From positions 1 to 48,420 of the forward strand of contig CANHMF010000002.1 of assembly GCA_947461705.1 (NCBI GenBank): a DNA stretch of 48,420 nt, read 5' to 3'. The translations under genes were made by a program, and so were the position numbers. This document shows positions 33,956 through 42,829 of the stretch, in pieces. How positions within the stretch are numbered: position 1 is the stretch's first letter; each line of letters opens with the position of its first letter. The notes beneath the pieces are model-generated. The model saw only the letters and a list, made by a program, of their open reading frames with translations. It ran no database searches and was not told where the DNA came from. This stretch comes from Synechococcaceae cyanobacterium. GTDB taxonomy: Bacteria; Cyanobacteriota; Cyanobacteriia; PCC-6307; Cyanobiaceae.

Positions 33956-35389
33956 ATGTTGGAAGCCCAGGCCCACCAACAGCTCAAGGCACTCCTCCGG
34001 CTGGAGGGGGAAACCCGCTGGCCGCATCACCTCACCCTGAGTCGGTTGGTGGCCCGCAGCTTGCGGCGCGCTGACCAGACCCTGGTGCGTCTGGCTCCGG
34101 GCAGTGATCCCAGTTGGTTGCTGGGCCTGCTGGTGCCCCTGGCCTTGAACGAGCAGCCCGTGGCCCTGGTGGTGAGTGCGGGGTTGCGGCAGCGGTTGCT
34201 GCAGGTGGAGCTGCCACGTCTCCAGGCCGTAGGGCTGCAGTTGCCCTGTTGGGAAGGGCCCTTGGCGCCACCCTCAGCGCGGCTGTGGCTGCTGGACCAC
34301 CAGGGCTTGGTGCGGGCCTGGCGAGAGGGGTTGCTGGACCAGCGTCAGCTGGTGATCCCGGAGGCGGAGCTGCTGGAGCCGTTGCTGCGCGCGGCCCTGG
34401 GGGTGGTGATCGACACCGAGCACTGGGAGCAGTTGCGCCGCAGCCTGCCCGGCGCTGCGTCCAGCCTGTTGCAGCTGCATGAGCGCCTCAGCCGCCGGCT
34501 GTTGGCACGTCCCTGTGGGCCGCTGCAGCAGGCGCCCATCACCCCGGAGGAGGAGGCGCCGCTGCGGCAGCTGCTGGCGGCGCTCGCCCCCCTGCCGGAT
34601 CCCTGGCCCCGCTGGCTGGCCGCCTCCGGCGATGGCTGGACCAGCTGGGCCTGCATCAACCCCACCCTGTTGCAATGGCAGTGGCACCGCCAGCCGCTGG
34701 ACCCCCTGGGGGTGATGGCCGGGCTGCTCCACCAGCGCGGGGCCGTGCTGGTGGGCCAGCTCTCGGAGGCGGCCGGCCGCGGCATGGGCTTTGTGCCCCA
34801 GGTGGAGCTGAGCCTGGCCGATCCGCCCCTGCAGGATCCCCTGCCGCTCTATGCCCCGCCGGCCCAGCCCCTGCCCAACGCCCCCCACTACGGCGAGCAC
34901 CTGCTAGCGCAGTGCCGGCGCCTGGTGTTGGGCCAGGCCGGCCTCACGGTGGTGCTGCTCGACGACGACGGCCTGCGGCGTCAGCTGGCCAGTGGACTGG
35001 CCGCTGAGTTCGGCAGCCGCGTGGGTCACGAGCTCACGGCGCCGGAGAGCAATGGGGTGATCTGCTGCGGCTGGCGCTGGTGGCTCGACCACCAGCACTG
35101 CTTGCCGCTCCCCTGCCAACTGGTGGCGGCCACCCTGCCGATCGCCAGCCTCGAGGATCCGCTCACGGCAGCACGGGTCGCGGCCCTGCGGCTTCAGGGC
35201 CGCGACTGGTTCCGGGAGTTGCTCCTGCCGGAAGCTCTCGGGAGGCTCCAGCGGGCGGTGGCCGGCCTACGCCGCAACGGGGGGCGGCTTGCTGTGCTCG
35301 ATGGCCGCATCAAGCGCCGGGGCTGGGGCCGCCAGGTGCTGGAGGCCCTGGAACCCTGGGTGGCTTTGCAACGGCTGTTGCCCAGCTGA
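33956..35389 (+). CDS. DinG-like helicase homologue lacking Walker motifs
   Basis: A 477-aa protein. The C-terminus (RRNGGRLAVLDGRIKRRGWG then RQVLEALEPW) closely resembles the motif VI region of DinG/XPD-type helicases, and WACINPTLLQWQ resembles their mid region. Where the P-loop should be (about residues 45-60) the sequence is LAPGSDPSWLLGLLVPLAL, without GKT; the DEAH position reads VIPEAELLEPLL. The four iron-ligand cysteines of XPD-type proteins are not seen. It may be a structural or DNA-binding relic, possibly conserved in picocyanobacteria. ATG 33956 was chosen as the first start after the tyrA gap. Confidence 0.68.
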   Translation: MLEAQAHQQLKALLRLEGETRWPHHLTLSRLVARSLRRADQTLVRLAPGSDPSWLLGLLVPLALNEQPVALVVSAGLRQRLLQVELPRLQAVGLQLPCWEGPLAPPSARLWLLDHQGLVRAWREGLLDQRQLVIPEAELLEPLLRAALGVVIDTEHWEQLRRSLPGAASSLLQLHERLSRRLLARPCGPLQQAPITPEEEAPLRQLLAALAPLPDPWPRWLAASGDGWTSWACINPTLLQWQWHRQPLDPLGVMAGLLHQRGAVLVGQLSEAAGRGMGFVPQVELSLADPPLQDPLPLYAPPAQPLPNAPHYGEHLLAQCRRLVLGQAGLTVVLLDDDGLRRQLASGLAAEFGSRVGHELTAPESNGVICCGWRWWLDHQHCLPLPCQLVAATLPIASLEDPLTAARVAALRLQGRDWFRELLLPEALGRLQRAVAGLRRNGGRLAVLDGRIKRRGWGRQVLEALEPWVALQRLLPS

Positions 35390-35443
35390 TGACTTGGCGG
35401 GATCGGGCCCTTAGCCTGACCCCCACCAGTTGAGAGAGGGTGC

Positions 35444-35713
35444 GTGGGAGAAGCCAAGCGCCGTGCAGAGCAGGGTTTGCCGGCCCGGCCCAAGCCTGCC
35501 AAGTCCCCGGCGGCCAAGGGCGCTTCCTCCAGGCCAAAAGACACCTCCCCCCGCATTGCGCCATGGCTGCCCCTCACTCAGCAGCAGGGTGAACAGTTCG
35601 TTCAGGTCACCACCCGCGGGGCCTGGATTGGGATCGCCGCGTTGGTGCTGTTTTGGGTCACGGTGCGGTTTTTGGGGCCTGCCTTGGGCTGGTGGACCCT
35701 CGCCGACGGCTGA
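35444..35713 (+). CDS. DUF2839-family small membrane protein
   Basis: An 89-aa cyanobacterial protein. It starts MGEAKRRAEQGLPAR (GTG start at 35444 with AGAGAGG upstream), the typical N-terminus of the family, and ends in one transmembrane helix within QVTTRGAWIGIAALVLFWVT followed by VRFLGPALGWW. A Lys/Pro/Ala-rich linker separates the two parts. Function unknown. Confidence 0.88.
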   Translation: MGEAKRRAEQGLPARPKPAKSPAAKGASSRPKDTSPRIAPWLPLTQQQGEQFVQVTTRGAWIGIAALVLFWVTVRFLGPALGWWTLADG

Positions 35714-35816
35714 TCCCTGGGTGGGCGAAACCGCACACAGGCCACGCCGGGAGTATTTCTACCCACCGAACTCTGAAGAAAACCTTAGGATTGCCGCACT
35801 CCTCGCTCGAAGGCCG

Positions 35817-36158
35817 ATGTTCGCGCGTCTCGCCGAGCACTACCGATCCGTTGTTGAAGACCTGGTGATGAGCCTGCGTGCTCTCGCCGATGGCCTGCAG
35901 CAGCAGGGAATTGCTGCCACCTGTTACGTCTGCGGCGATGGCCGCGATGGCCATGGCGCCTCCTTCGTGGCCGATCTGGGCGACGGTCACATGGTGCGTT
36001 TTCTGGTGTCCGACTACGGGATCAGCTGGGTGGAATCCCGCAATGGCCATGAACTCGTGAAGTTCGAGGGCGCTGAGGCGATTCAGGAACTCGAGCGTGT
36101 GGCCAAGGCCCTGCGTGAAGACGTGATCTCTGCCGCTTCCCTGGCGAGTCACGCCTGA
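35817..36158 (+). CDS. DUF1815-family cyanobacterial protein
   Basis: A 113-aa soluble protein: MFARLAEHYRSVVEDLVMSL, IAATCYVCGDGRDG, MVRFLVSDYGISWVESRN, KFEGAEAIQELERVA. The order and spacing match the DUF1815 family, small conserved cyanobacterial proteins without assigned function. The two cysteines in TCYVCGD are CxxC-like but a partner pair is lacking. The 103-nt gap upstream probably holds a promoter; a strong hairpin lies downstream. Confidence 0.88.
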   Translation: MFARLAEHYRSVVEDLVMSLRALADGLQQQGIAATCYVCGDGRDGHGASFVADLGDGHMVRFLVSDYGISWVESRNGHELVKFEGAEAIQELERVAKALREDVISAASLASHA

Positions 36159-36188
36159 CGCGCCTGCCCACACCTCGGGTGCGCGATG

Positions 36189-36224
36189 AACAAGCCCCCG
36201 GCAGAAGCTTGCCGGGGGCTTGTT
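36189..36224. terminator. Bidirectional terminator hairpin between DUF1815 gene and recA
   Basis: AACAAGCCCCCGGCA and TGCCGGGGGCTTGTT form a 15-bp perfect stem with a 6-nt loop. The AA/TT ends give short T-runs on both strands. It sits between the convergent DUF1815 gene and recA. Confidence 0.88.
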
Positions 36225-36241
36225 GCTTGGCCATAGCCCGC

Positions 36242-37411
36242 TTAGCCAGCTGCAGGTAGGGCTTCGTCGCTCGTGCTGGCCGCTGTGGCGGAGCCAGCGG
36301 CGGCCAGTTTGGCGGCGGCGGCTGCCACCGGCTTGAGTGAGTCGCTGGTTTCACTCAGCTTCTGGCGCACCTGCACTTCAATCACCTCCTTCTGTGCGGG
36401 GTTCTGCTCCAGCCAGGTGATGGTGTTGTCGCGGCCCTGGCCGATGTTGTCGCCCTCGTAGCTGTACCAGGCCCCTTTGCGCACCACCACGCCGTTCTCT
36501 TCGGCGAGATCCAAGAGGCAGCCCAGGGTGCTGATGCCCCGGCCGAACAGAATGTCGAATTCGGCGATGCGGAAGGGTGGGGCCACCTTGTTCTTGGCCA
36601 CCTTCACCTTGGCGCGGATGCCGTATTCCTCGGTGCCGCGCTTGAGGGTCTGGATGCGCCGGATGTCCAGCCGCACGGAGGCGTAGAACTTCAGGGCGTT
36701 GCCGCCCGTGGTGGTTTCGGGGTTGCCGTAGGTCACGCCGATCTTCTGGCGTAGCTGGTTCAGGAAGATCACCGTGCAGCCTGACTTGCCGATGTTGCCG
36801 GTGATCTTGCGCATGGCCTGGCTCATCAGGCGGGCCTGGCTGCCCACGGCCAGGTCGCCCATTTCGCCCTCGATCTCGGCGCGGGGGGTGAGGGCCGCCA
36901 CCGAGTCCACCACCACGATGTCCACGGCGGCCGAGCGCACCAGCTGATCCACGATCTCCAGGGCCATCTCGCCGGTATCTGGCTGCGACACCAGCAGGTT
37001 CTCGATGTCCACGCCCAGGGCGGCGGCATACACCGGATCCAGGGCGTGTTCCGCATCCACAAAGGCGGCCACGCCGCCGCGGCGTTGCACCTCGGCGATG
37101 GCGTGCAGGGTGAGGGTAGTTTTGCCGGAGCTCTCCGGCCCGTAGACCTCCACCACCCGGCCTTTTGGATAGCCGCCACCCAGGGCCAGGTCGAGGGTGA
37201 GGGCCCCGGTGGGGGTGGTTTCGATCCGCATGCGGGAGGCATCCCCCAGGCGCATGATCGAGCCCTTGCCGAAGTTGCGCTCGATCTGGTTCAGCACCAG
37301 GCCCAGGGCCTTGTCACGTTCGGCGGCGGCGCGGGAATCGCTGGCGGCGCTGGCACGGGCGGATTTGGGATCGGAGGTCTTGAGATCCGAGGTCTTGTCG
37401 TCGGCGGGCAT
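36242..37411 (-). CDS. recA: Recombinase RecA
   Basis: A 389-aa DNA strand-exchange ATPase and SOS coprotease. Walker [16 protein letters not shown], Walker [14 protein letters not shown]1/L2 loops with [12 protein letters not shown] and [15 protein letters not shown]-type sequence ([18 protein letters not shown]). The N-terminal 30 residues are Ser/Asp/Lys-rich and the C-terminal tail is Ala-rich ([17 protein letters not shown]) rather than strongly acidic. A LexA-box match lies about 150 nt upstream. Confidence 0.98.
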   Translation of the reverse strand: MPADDKTSDLKTSDPKSARASAASDSRAAAERDKALGLVLNQIERNFGKGSIMRLGDASRMRIETTPTGALTLDLALGGGYPKGRVVEVYGPESSGKTTLTLHAIAEVQRRGGVAAFVDAEHALDPVYAAALGVDIENLLVSQPDTGEMALEIVDQLVRSAAVDIVVVDSVAALTPRAEIEGEMGDLAVGSQARLMSQAMRKITGNIGKSGCTVIFLNQLRQKIGVTYGNPETTTGGNALKFYASVRLDIRRIQTLKRGTEEYGIRAKVKVAKNKVAPPFRIAEFDILFGRGISTLGCLLDLAEENGVVVRKGAWYSYEGDNIGQGRDNTITWLEQNPAQKEVIEVQVRQKLSETSDSLKPVAAAAAKLAAAGSATAASTSDEALPAAG

Positions 37412-37561
37412 GTCTACGAAATCAGTGGGGGAACAGGCCGCGGATCAGGGGCCGGCGGAGGCCGGTGGCCATCCTCTGCGACCTCACAGGATGAAGTGCC
37501 ACCACACGTGCCATCCGTTCGATCGGGAGCTGCTGGCCGGGAGCCGTTAGCGGCATCTTGT

Positions 37562-37575
37562 AGTACAGGCGTACC
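37562..37575 (-). promoter_or_regulatory. LexA (SOS) box in the recA promoter region
   Basis: On the minus strand GGTACGCCTGTACT fits the published cyanobacterial LexA consensus RGTAC-N3-D-GTWCB at every position. It lies about 150 nt upstream of the recA start, in the gap after the HAD gene, and is followed on the minus strand by ACAAGAT, a plausible -10 region. Repression by LexA is inference. Confidence 0.65.
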
Positions 37576-37583
37576 CTAGCGGA

Positions 37584-38336
37584 TCAGGGCCAGTCCGCCA
37601 AGGGGGCGTCGAACTGCTCCGGGGCGAGCAGGCGGATGCCGTCGGGCAGCCCTTCGCGGTCTCCGGGGCCCAGGTATCCCCAGGACACCAGAAAGCAGCG
37701 CACGGCCTCCAGGCCAGGGGTGCGGCGCACGGTTTCCAGGGTGGGGCGCCGGTCTTCGATGAACCACAGGGGCTGTTCCTGGTCCTGGCTGAGTTGGAGC
37801 AGCACATCGGGTTTGCTGCCCTGCTCGTGGCCGAACACCGCTAGGGGTTCCAAGCCGATGGCCCCCAGCAGCTCCCGGGCAAAGGCGGCGCCCTTGGTGG
37901 TGAGTACCAGCCAGGAGCTGCCCTCGGCCTCCAGGCGCCGCAGCCGCTCCGGCACGCCTGGGTAGGCGCGGTGTAGGGCCAGCCAGGCAGCGGGGTTGTC
38001 CTGCAGGGCCCCATGGCGCAGGGTTTCCAAGGCTGTTTGCAGCGCCGCGGGCTCCAGGGCCCAGCGCTGCAGAGCTGCGGCGGTGCAGCCGTGGTAGTCC
38101 GCCAGATAGCGAGCCAGGTCGAGGTCTGGGCGGGAGAGCTCCAGCGCCGCCAGCACCATTTCCCAGCCCTTGTGGATCAGGGGTCGGAGCTGGCTGAAGG
38201 CCTCTGGCGCCTGGAGGGGCAGCTCCACGTCCGGGTGCAGGCTTTGGGCGGCGCTGCGGGCGCTCCACCAATATTCCGGCATGCCGTCCACAAGCACGCC
38301 GTCGAAGTCAAACACCAGCAAGGGGCCGGACTTCAC
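37584..38336 (-). CDS. HAD-family hydrolase
   Basis: A 250-aa phosphatase-like protein with all four HAD motifs: LLVFDFDGVLVDGMPEYWW near residue 7, VLTTKGAAFARELL (motif II), GSKPDVLLQL (motif III Lys) and WFIEDRRPTLETV (motif IV). The helical cap lies between motifs I and II. Start GTG 38336 is immediately before the first strand; the longer ORF runs through tRNA-Gln and cannot be right. Substrate unknown. Confidence 0.88.
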   Translation of the reverse strand: MKSGPLLVFDFDGVLVDGMPEYWWSARSAAQSLHPDVELPLQAPEAFSQLRPLIHKGWEMVLAALELSRPDLDLARYLADYHGCTAAALQRWALEPAALQTALETLRHGALQDNPAAWLALHRAYPGVPERLRRLEAEGSSWLVLTTKGAAFARELLGAIGLEPLAVFGHEQGSKPDVLLQLSQDQEQPLWFIEDRRPTLETVRRTPGLEAVRCFLVSWGYLGPGDREGLPDGIRLLAPEQFDAPLADWP

Positions 38337-38353
38337 GCAGAAATGGCTTTGAA

Positions 38354-38425
38354 CTGGGCCGCTAGGATTCGAACCTAGGAATGGCGGGACCAAAACCCGC
38401 TGCCTTACCACTTGGCGACGGCCCA
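38354..38425 (-). tRNA. tRNA-Gln (anticodon TTG)
   Basis: A 72-nt cloverleaf on the minus strand: acceptor TGGGCCG with CGGCCCA (the U1-A72 pair typical of tRNA-Gln), anticodon loop TTTTGGT giving TTG, T-arm GTTCGAATC. Discriminator G73, no encoded CCA. It is 17 nt upstream of the HAD gene on the same strand. Confidence 0.95.
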
Positions 38426-38428
38426 ATG

Positions 38429-38512
38429 CGCTGTGGGTTGAGATCAACCGGAGCTGATCGCCGCGACGCCTGAACGTCGCAACCCGGAGCACTCAGATAG
38501 TTACCCACAGCG
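38429..38512. repeat. Nested inverted repeats in the gap beside tRNA-Gln
   Basis: Perfect 10-bp outer arms CGCTGTGGGT and ACCCACAGCG are 64 nt apart. Inside them lie two further hairpins: GGTTG-AGAT-CAACC near 38436-38449 and GCGACG-CCTGAA-CGTCGC at 38463-38480. The whole 84-nt unit could fold as a multi-branched RNA. It may be a small RNA, a terminator for the gene ending at 38548, or an upstream element of tRNA-Gln. Confidence 0.4.
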
Positions 38513-38547
38513 GGGCGACCTTCGTCAATCGGGCAGCCGGATCGAGC

Positions 38548-40269
38548 TCAGGGCGGGAAGATCCGCAGCCGTTGCTGGGGCCCGCTGCCGAACACCGCAG
38601 AGCGCAGCCGGTAGCGGGCCGCCAGTTCCGCCTGCATCTGTCGTATGGCCTCCTGGCGGGGCAGCAACTCCACCGGCCGCCCCTGGGGCAACACCACCTG
38701 CTCCACCGCCAGGCGGCACTCCTCCAAGGCCCCGTGGGCGTCGTCCTGCGCGGCCGTTGGGGCTGCAGGCGTGGGGCCGGTGCCGCCTTGCCGCTGCAGC
38801 AGCCGTTCCAGGCCCCGTTGGATTTGGGGCAGGGTGTCGGCTTTGATCACCAGGATCGGCACCCCACTGGCCTGCGCGCGCCGCCGCACCTCGGGATCGC
38901 GCCCCAGCTGCTGGCGAATGGACAGCACGGCATCGGCCTCCTCCACCAGCGGCACCTGCTGCACCGGCAGTCGCCGGCTGCGCACGGCCTGCTCCACCAG
39001 CTGTTCGCTCACCCCCGCGCAATAGAGCTGCAGGGGGTGGGCGTCACTCACCGCAGCCGTCTCCCCCACGGCTGAGCGCTCCTCCTGGTCGGGGTCCTGG
39101 CTGCCCTGGGGGTCCGGCAGGGGCACCGGGGCCAGGGGGGTGAATCTGGGGCGGCCCGGGGGCGGCAGCGGGGTGGGCGAGGGCAGGGCCCTGGGGGCTG
39201 CTGGCGGAGGGGAATCCCTGAGCTGGAGCTCGCCGTTGGCATCCAGCTCCCGCACCTGGGGGCGGGGCAGCTGCCCCCGCAGCAGCAGATCCACGGTGCG
39301 GGCCACGTCCCGGTGCACCAGCCAGCGATGGCGGCTGTGCATCTCCACCGCCAGCGGGAAGGTGGGCTCTGCAGCCCGTTCCAGCACGGTCTTTTGGGTG
39401 CGCCGGCGCCGGGCTTCCTCGTCGCCCAGGGTCACCGATTCAATGCCCCCCACCAGATCGCTGAGGGTGGGGTTCTTCACCAGGTTGGCCAGCTCGTTGC
39501 CGTGGGCGGTGGCCACGAGCATCACGCCCCGCTCGGCAATGGTGCGGGCCGCCTGGGCCTCCAGTTCTGTGCCGATCTCATCGATCACGATGACCTCGGG
39601 CATGTGGTTTTCCACCGCTTCGATCATCACCTGGTGCTGCAGCTCAGGCCGGGCCACCTGCATGCGCCGTGCGCGCCCGATCGCTGGATGCGGGATGTCG
39701 CCATCGCCCGCGATCTCGTTGCTGGTGTCGATCACCACCACCCGCTTGCCCAGGTCGTCGGCCAGCACCCGGGCGATTTCGCGCAGGGCGGTGGTTTTGC
39801 CCACGCCGGGCCGGCCCATCAGCAACAGCGACTCGCCGCTGTCCATGAGGTCCCGCACCATGGCCACGGTGCCAAACACGGCGCGGCCCACCCGGCAGGT
39901 GAGGCCCACCACATCGCCGGTGCGGTTGCGGATGGCGCTGATGCGGTGCAGGGTGCGCTCGATGCCGGCGCGGTTGTCACCGCCGAAGGCCCCCAGCTTC
40001 TGCACCACCGCGGCCAGGTCGGCCCGCTCCACCACGGCCTCCCCCAGCGCCACGGCCCGACCGGGGTAGCGGGCCTCGGGCACCCGGCCCAGATCCAGCA
40101 CCACCTCCAGCAGCTGTTCGCGGGCCTCGGCGGGAGCGAGGGCCTGGCCCACCGCAGCGGGCAGCACCTCCAGGAGCCGGTCGAGGTCGTCGGTGATCCG
40201 CTGGGGCGTGATTGCTGCTGGCGAAGCCGACACGGGCGATGGGGTTTCTTGAACTGGCGTTCTAGCCAT
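38548..40269 (-). CDS. AAA ATPase with R3H-like C-terminal domain (Ycf45/SpoIIIAA-like)
   Basis: A 573-aa protein. Residues 100-310 are a RecA/AAA-type ATPase resembling SpoIIIAA and Ycf45: [20 protein letters not shown] (Walker A, residues 152-160), [20 protein letters not shown] and [20 protein letters not shown] (Walker B). A Pro-rich linker follows (about 345-395), then a C-terminal region ending in [20 protein letters not shown] and RLRIFPP, consistent with R3H-type nucleic-acid binding. Start ATG 40269 shares its first base with the end of ldpA. Cellular role unknown. Confidence 0.86.
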   Translation of the reverse strand: MARTPVQETPSPVSASPAAITPQRITDDLDRLLEVLPAAVGQALAPAEAREQLLEVVLDLGRVPEARYPGRAVALGEAVVERADLAAVVQKLGAFGGDNRAGIERTLHRISAIRNRTGDVVGLTCRVGRAVFGTVAMVRDLMDSGESLLLMGRPGVGKTTALREIARVLADDLGKRVVVIDTSNEIAGDGDIPHPAIGRARRMQVARPELQHQVMIEAVENHMPEVIVIDEIGTELEAQAARTIAERGVMLVATAHGNELANLVKNPTLSDLVGGIESVTLGDEEARRRRTQKTVLERAAEPTFPLAVEMHSRHRWLVHRDVARTVDLLLRGQLPRPQVRELDANGELQLRDSPPPAAPRALPSPTPLPPPGRPRFTPLAPVPLPDPQGSQDPDQEERSAVGETAAVSDAHPLQLYCAGVSEQLVEQAVRSRRLPVQQVPLVEEADAVLSIRQQLGRDPEVRRRAQASGVPILVIKADTLPQIQRGLERLLQRQGGTGPTPAAPTAAQDDAHGALEECRLAVEQVVLPQGRPVELLPRQEAIRQMQAELAARYRLRSAVFGSGPQQRLRIFPP

Positions 40270-41336
40270 CAACGGCGTTGCCAGGGCGTGATCAGGTCCT
40301 GGGCGAGGGCCAGCGCCTCCTGCCAGAGCAGCGGCTGCTCCCGCAGGGGGATTCCGGTGGTGTCTGCCTGGACCAGCAGCGGCTGCAGCAGGCTGCGGGC
40401 CATGCCGCCGAAGGCCACGCCGGCCGCTCCGCTGTTCGCCGGCAGGCGCCGCAGCGTGGTGGCGTTGGTCCCCCCCGCCAGTTGCAGGGGGCCGGGCGGT
40501 GCCCAGGGGCGCAGGGCTGCCAGCAGGGCCACTGCCGCTCGCGCCGTGCCGGCGCCCACATCGCCGCTCATGGGCCGCCCATCCAGTTGCCAGAGGGGGC
40601 GGAAACCGGCGCCGCGCACCAGGGCAAAGCGTGGCCATAGCTCTGCCGCGAGCTGGCGGGCGCTGATCTGGTCGTTGCTGTCGCCAGCCGCCTTGGCCAT
40701 GGCACCCCGCTCCAGGCCGCAGCTCACCGCCAGCCGCCGCAGGGCTATGCCGCTGGCCTGTACCTGGGCGAGCCGCTCGGCAAAGGCCCCCAGGCGCCCT
40801 GGCTGGGTGTGGATCTCGATGGCATCGGGCTCAAGTTCGGCCAGCAGGGGCGGCACCTCCGCTGCCGTGAGCAGTTGCTGGTGCTCGTCAATCAGCCCCA
40901 GGGGGCAGGCGGGCAGGCAGCGGCCGCAGCCGTAGCAGCGCTCGTCAAGCACCCCTCCCGTGGCGCCGATGGCCAGGGCTGGGCAGACCCGTCGGCAGGG
41001 CCGGGGGCAGTCCGGCGGGCACTGGCTGGGATCGAACCGGGCCTTGCGGAAGTGGGGGTCGTCGCCGTCGCTGAGGCTCACCATCAACCAGGGGGGCTGG
41101 GCTCCCCTGGCTTCGGCCCAGGCCATGCCGCGCCGCGCCGCGGCCACCACTGCCCGATCGGCGGCCACGTCAATGCAGTGCACCCCCGCCAATGCGTAGA
41201 TGGCACAGAGGTCCTCGATGGCGGCGAGGTCCTGGTTGCTGGCGCCACAGATGAGCTTGACCCAGCGCCCCTCGGCCAGGGCCTGCTCAGCCGACAAGTT
41301 GCTGGAGCGGCTGCCAGCGCAGGGCGCGGGCTCCAC
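40269..41336 (-). CDS. ldpA: LdpA-like circadian redox input Fe-S protein
   Basis: A 355-aa soluble Fe-S protein; in Synechococcus elongatus LdpA adjusts circadian period to light/redox state. [20 protein letters not shown] starts the conserved part, then two cysteine-rich blocks: [16 protein letters not shown] and [16 protein letters not shown] (ferredoxin-like, about residues 106-145), enough for two 4Fe-4S clusters. The GTG at 41336 overlaps ndhN by 50 nt; a TTG at 41297 would leave only 11 nt overlap and gives an N-terminus closer to what I recall of the family. Confidence 0.87.
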   Translation of the reverse strand: MEPAPCAGSRSSNLSAEQALAEGRWVKLICGASNQDLAAIEDLCAIYALAGVHCIDVAADRAVVAAARRGMAWAEARGAQPPWLMVSLSDGDDPHFRKARFDPSQCPPDCPRPCRRVCPALAIGATGGVLDERCYGCGRCLPACPLGLIDEHQQLLTAAEVPPLLAELEPDAIEIHTQPGRLGAFAERLAQVQASGIALRRLAVSCGLERGAMAKAAGDSNDQISARQLAAELWPRFALVRGAGFRPLWQLDGRPMSGDVGAGTARAAVALLAALRPWAPPGPLQLAGGTNATTLRRLPANSGAAGVAFGGMARSLLQPLLVQADTTGIPLREQPLLWQEALALAQDLITPWQRR

Positions 41337-41745
41337 CCATTTCCACCACGATCTTCAGCCGCGGCTCCCGCCGGGTGAGCTCCACCAGCGCGCTCAGCTC
41401 GGCATTGGAAAGCACCTGGCCCTCCAGCAACCACAACAGCACCGGGGCGGTGCCTTCAAACAGGTGCCCCAGCTGCGGCATGGCCATCTGCACCTCGCCC
41501 ACGGCGGCCCCGCGGCCCACGCTCTGGTGGCCGAGGTGGGGGGGGCGCACACCGTGCAATTGGAGCAGGAAAGCCTCCGGATCGCCGAGGCCACGGGCTG
41601 AGGTCATCTGGGCTCGGTAGCCTGCAGCCCGGAGCCGGCGCAGCAAGCGAGTCTCGGCACCGCCCTCTAGGGGGGCAAACAGAGCCAGGGCCCCTGCCCG
41701 CTCGAGCTCCTGGCGAAAACCGCGGCCGGTGAGCAGCAGGGGCAT
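41287..41745 (-). CDS. ndhN: NAD(P)H-quinone oxidoreductase subunit N
   Basis: A 152-aa peripheral subunit specific to the cyanobacterial/plastid NDH-1 complex, used in cyclic electron flow and respiration. Recognised by [40 protein letters not shown] and [23 protein letters not shown] 41745 gives the usual length; the ORF-track start at 41817 is too early. Overlapping start/stop with ldpA suggests ndhN-ldpA-AAA/R3H form one transcript. Confidence 0.94.
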   Translation of the reverse strand: MPLLLTGRGFRQELERAGALALFAPLEGGAETRLLRRLRAAGYRAQMTSARGLGDPEAFLLQLHGVRPPHLGHQSVGRGAAVGEVQMAMPQLGHLFEGTAPVLLWLLEGQVLSNAELSALVELTRREPRLKIVVEMGGARALRWQPLQQLVG

Positions 41746-42170
41746 GCGGACTGGAAAGCGCTCTGGCAAGTCTGGCAGCTGACTCCGGCAATAGGGGGGC
41801 AGGCGTTGCGGTACCATGGCCGCTTGTGCATCTGCAACTGTGCCCGTCCGCTAGCCGGGCCTCCAGCGCAATGCACCAGGTCGCCAGTGGTGGCGGCCTT
41901 CTCCGGCCAGTGCGGTTTCCCTTCTTCGGAAAGGAATCACCGCCGGGAAACTGCTCCGCGCACCCCTTAAAAGGTCCGGTCGAGCAAGTCCCAGCCCGCT
42001 GCGTCGACGCTGCTAGCCCAACCGAATCGTCTTGCTGGTGCTAGGTCCAACCGACCTGTCCCGTGGCTTCGATCCGGTCCCGACTGCGCAACGCGATTCA
42101 GCCACATCACCTGATGCCGCGACCTGTCGTCGCATCACGTGGTGGTCCTGCTGGCGTTTCTCCCCTCCTT
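41746..42170. other. Leader/promoter gap upstream of the ribosomal protein operon
   Basis: About 425 nt between divergent ndhN and rplC. No tRNA, gene or strong terminator was found. It should carry the ndhN promoter and the rplC operon promoter with a long leader. A small hairpin TTTCC-CTTCTTC-GGAAA lies near 41917-41933. The last 20 nt before rplC are pyrimidine-rich with no Shine-Dalgarno sequence. In-frame codons from GTG 42063 do not look like rplC sequence. Confidence 0.5.
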
Positions 42171-42818
42171 ATGTCCATCGGCATTCTTGGGAAGAAACTG
42201 GGCATGTCCCAGTTCTTCGACGACGAAGGCAGATCCATCCCGGTCACCGTGATCGAGGCGGGTCCCTGCCGTATCACCCAACTCAAAACCGACAGCACCG
42301 ACGGTTACACCGCGGTTCAGCTGGGCTTTGGCGAGATTCGCGAGAAGCTCGTCAATAAGCCGGCCAAGGGTCACCTGGCCAAGTCCGGCAGCGAGCCCCT
42401 GCGCCACCTGAAGGAATACCGCGTCGACAGCGTCGACGGTCTGGAACTCGGCAGCGATGTCACCGTGGCTGCCTTTGAGGCGGGCCAGAAGGTCGATGTG
42501 AGCGGCGACACCATCGGTCGTGGTTTCGCTGGTCTTCAGAAGCGCCACGGCTTCAGCCGCGGCCCCATGACCCACGGTTCGAAGAACCACCGCGAGCCCG
42601 GTTCGATCGGCGCCGGTACCACCCCCGGTCGCGTCTATCCCGGCAAGCGCATGGCTGGCCGTTACGGCGGCAAGCAGATCACCACCCGTGGTCTCGTGAT
42701 CCTGAAAGTGGATGCCGAGCGCAACCTGCTGGTGGTGAAAGGCTCGGTGCCCGGCAAGCCCGGCGCCCTGCTGAACATCCTCCCCGCCAAGCGGGTGGGC
42801 TTCAAAGCCGCGAACTGA
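42171..42818 (+). CDS. rplC: 50S ribosomal protein L3
   Basis: A 215-aa early-assembly 23S rRNA-binding protein. [20 protein letters not shown], the loop [20 protein letters not shown] then [21 protein letters not shown] reaching the peptidyl-transferase centre, and the [14 protein letters not shown] tail are diagnostic. It opens the operon; no rpsJ precedes it here, in line with cyanobacterial gene order. No Shine-Dalgarno before the ATG. Confidence 0.98.
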   Translation: MSIGILGKKLGMSQFFDDEGRSIPVTVIEAGPCRITQLKTDSTDGYTAVQLGFGEIREKLVNKPAKGHLAKSGSEPLRHLKEYRVDSVDGLELGSDVTVAAFEAGQKVDVSGDTIGRGFAGLQKRHGFSRGPMTHGSKNHREPGSIGAGTTPGRVYPGKRMAGRYGGKQITTRGLVILKVDAERNLLVVKGSVPGKPGALLNILPAKRVGFKAAN

Positions 42819-42829
42819 GGAGGTAGGAC

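Noticed and set aside
38548-40638. ORF-track start at 40638 for the AAA/R3H protein
   Set aside because: The first 123 residues are ldpA read in another frame; the true ATG is at 40269.
39313-40935. 540-aa plus-strand ORF opposite the AAA/R3H gene and ldpA
   Set aside because: Antisense shadow of two well-recognised genes.
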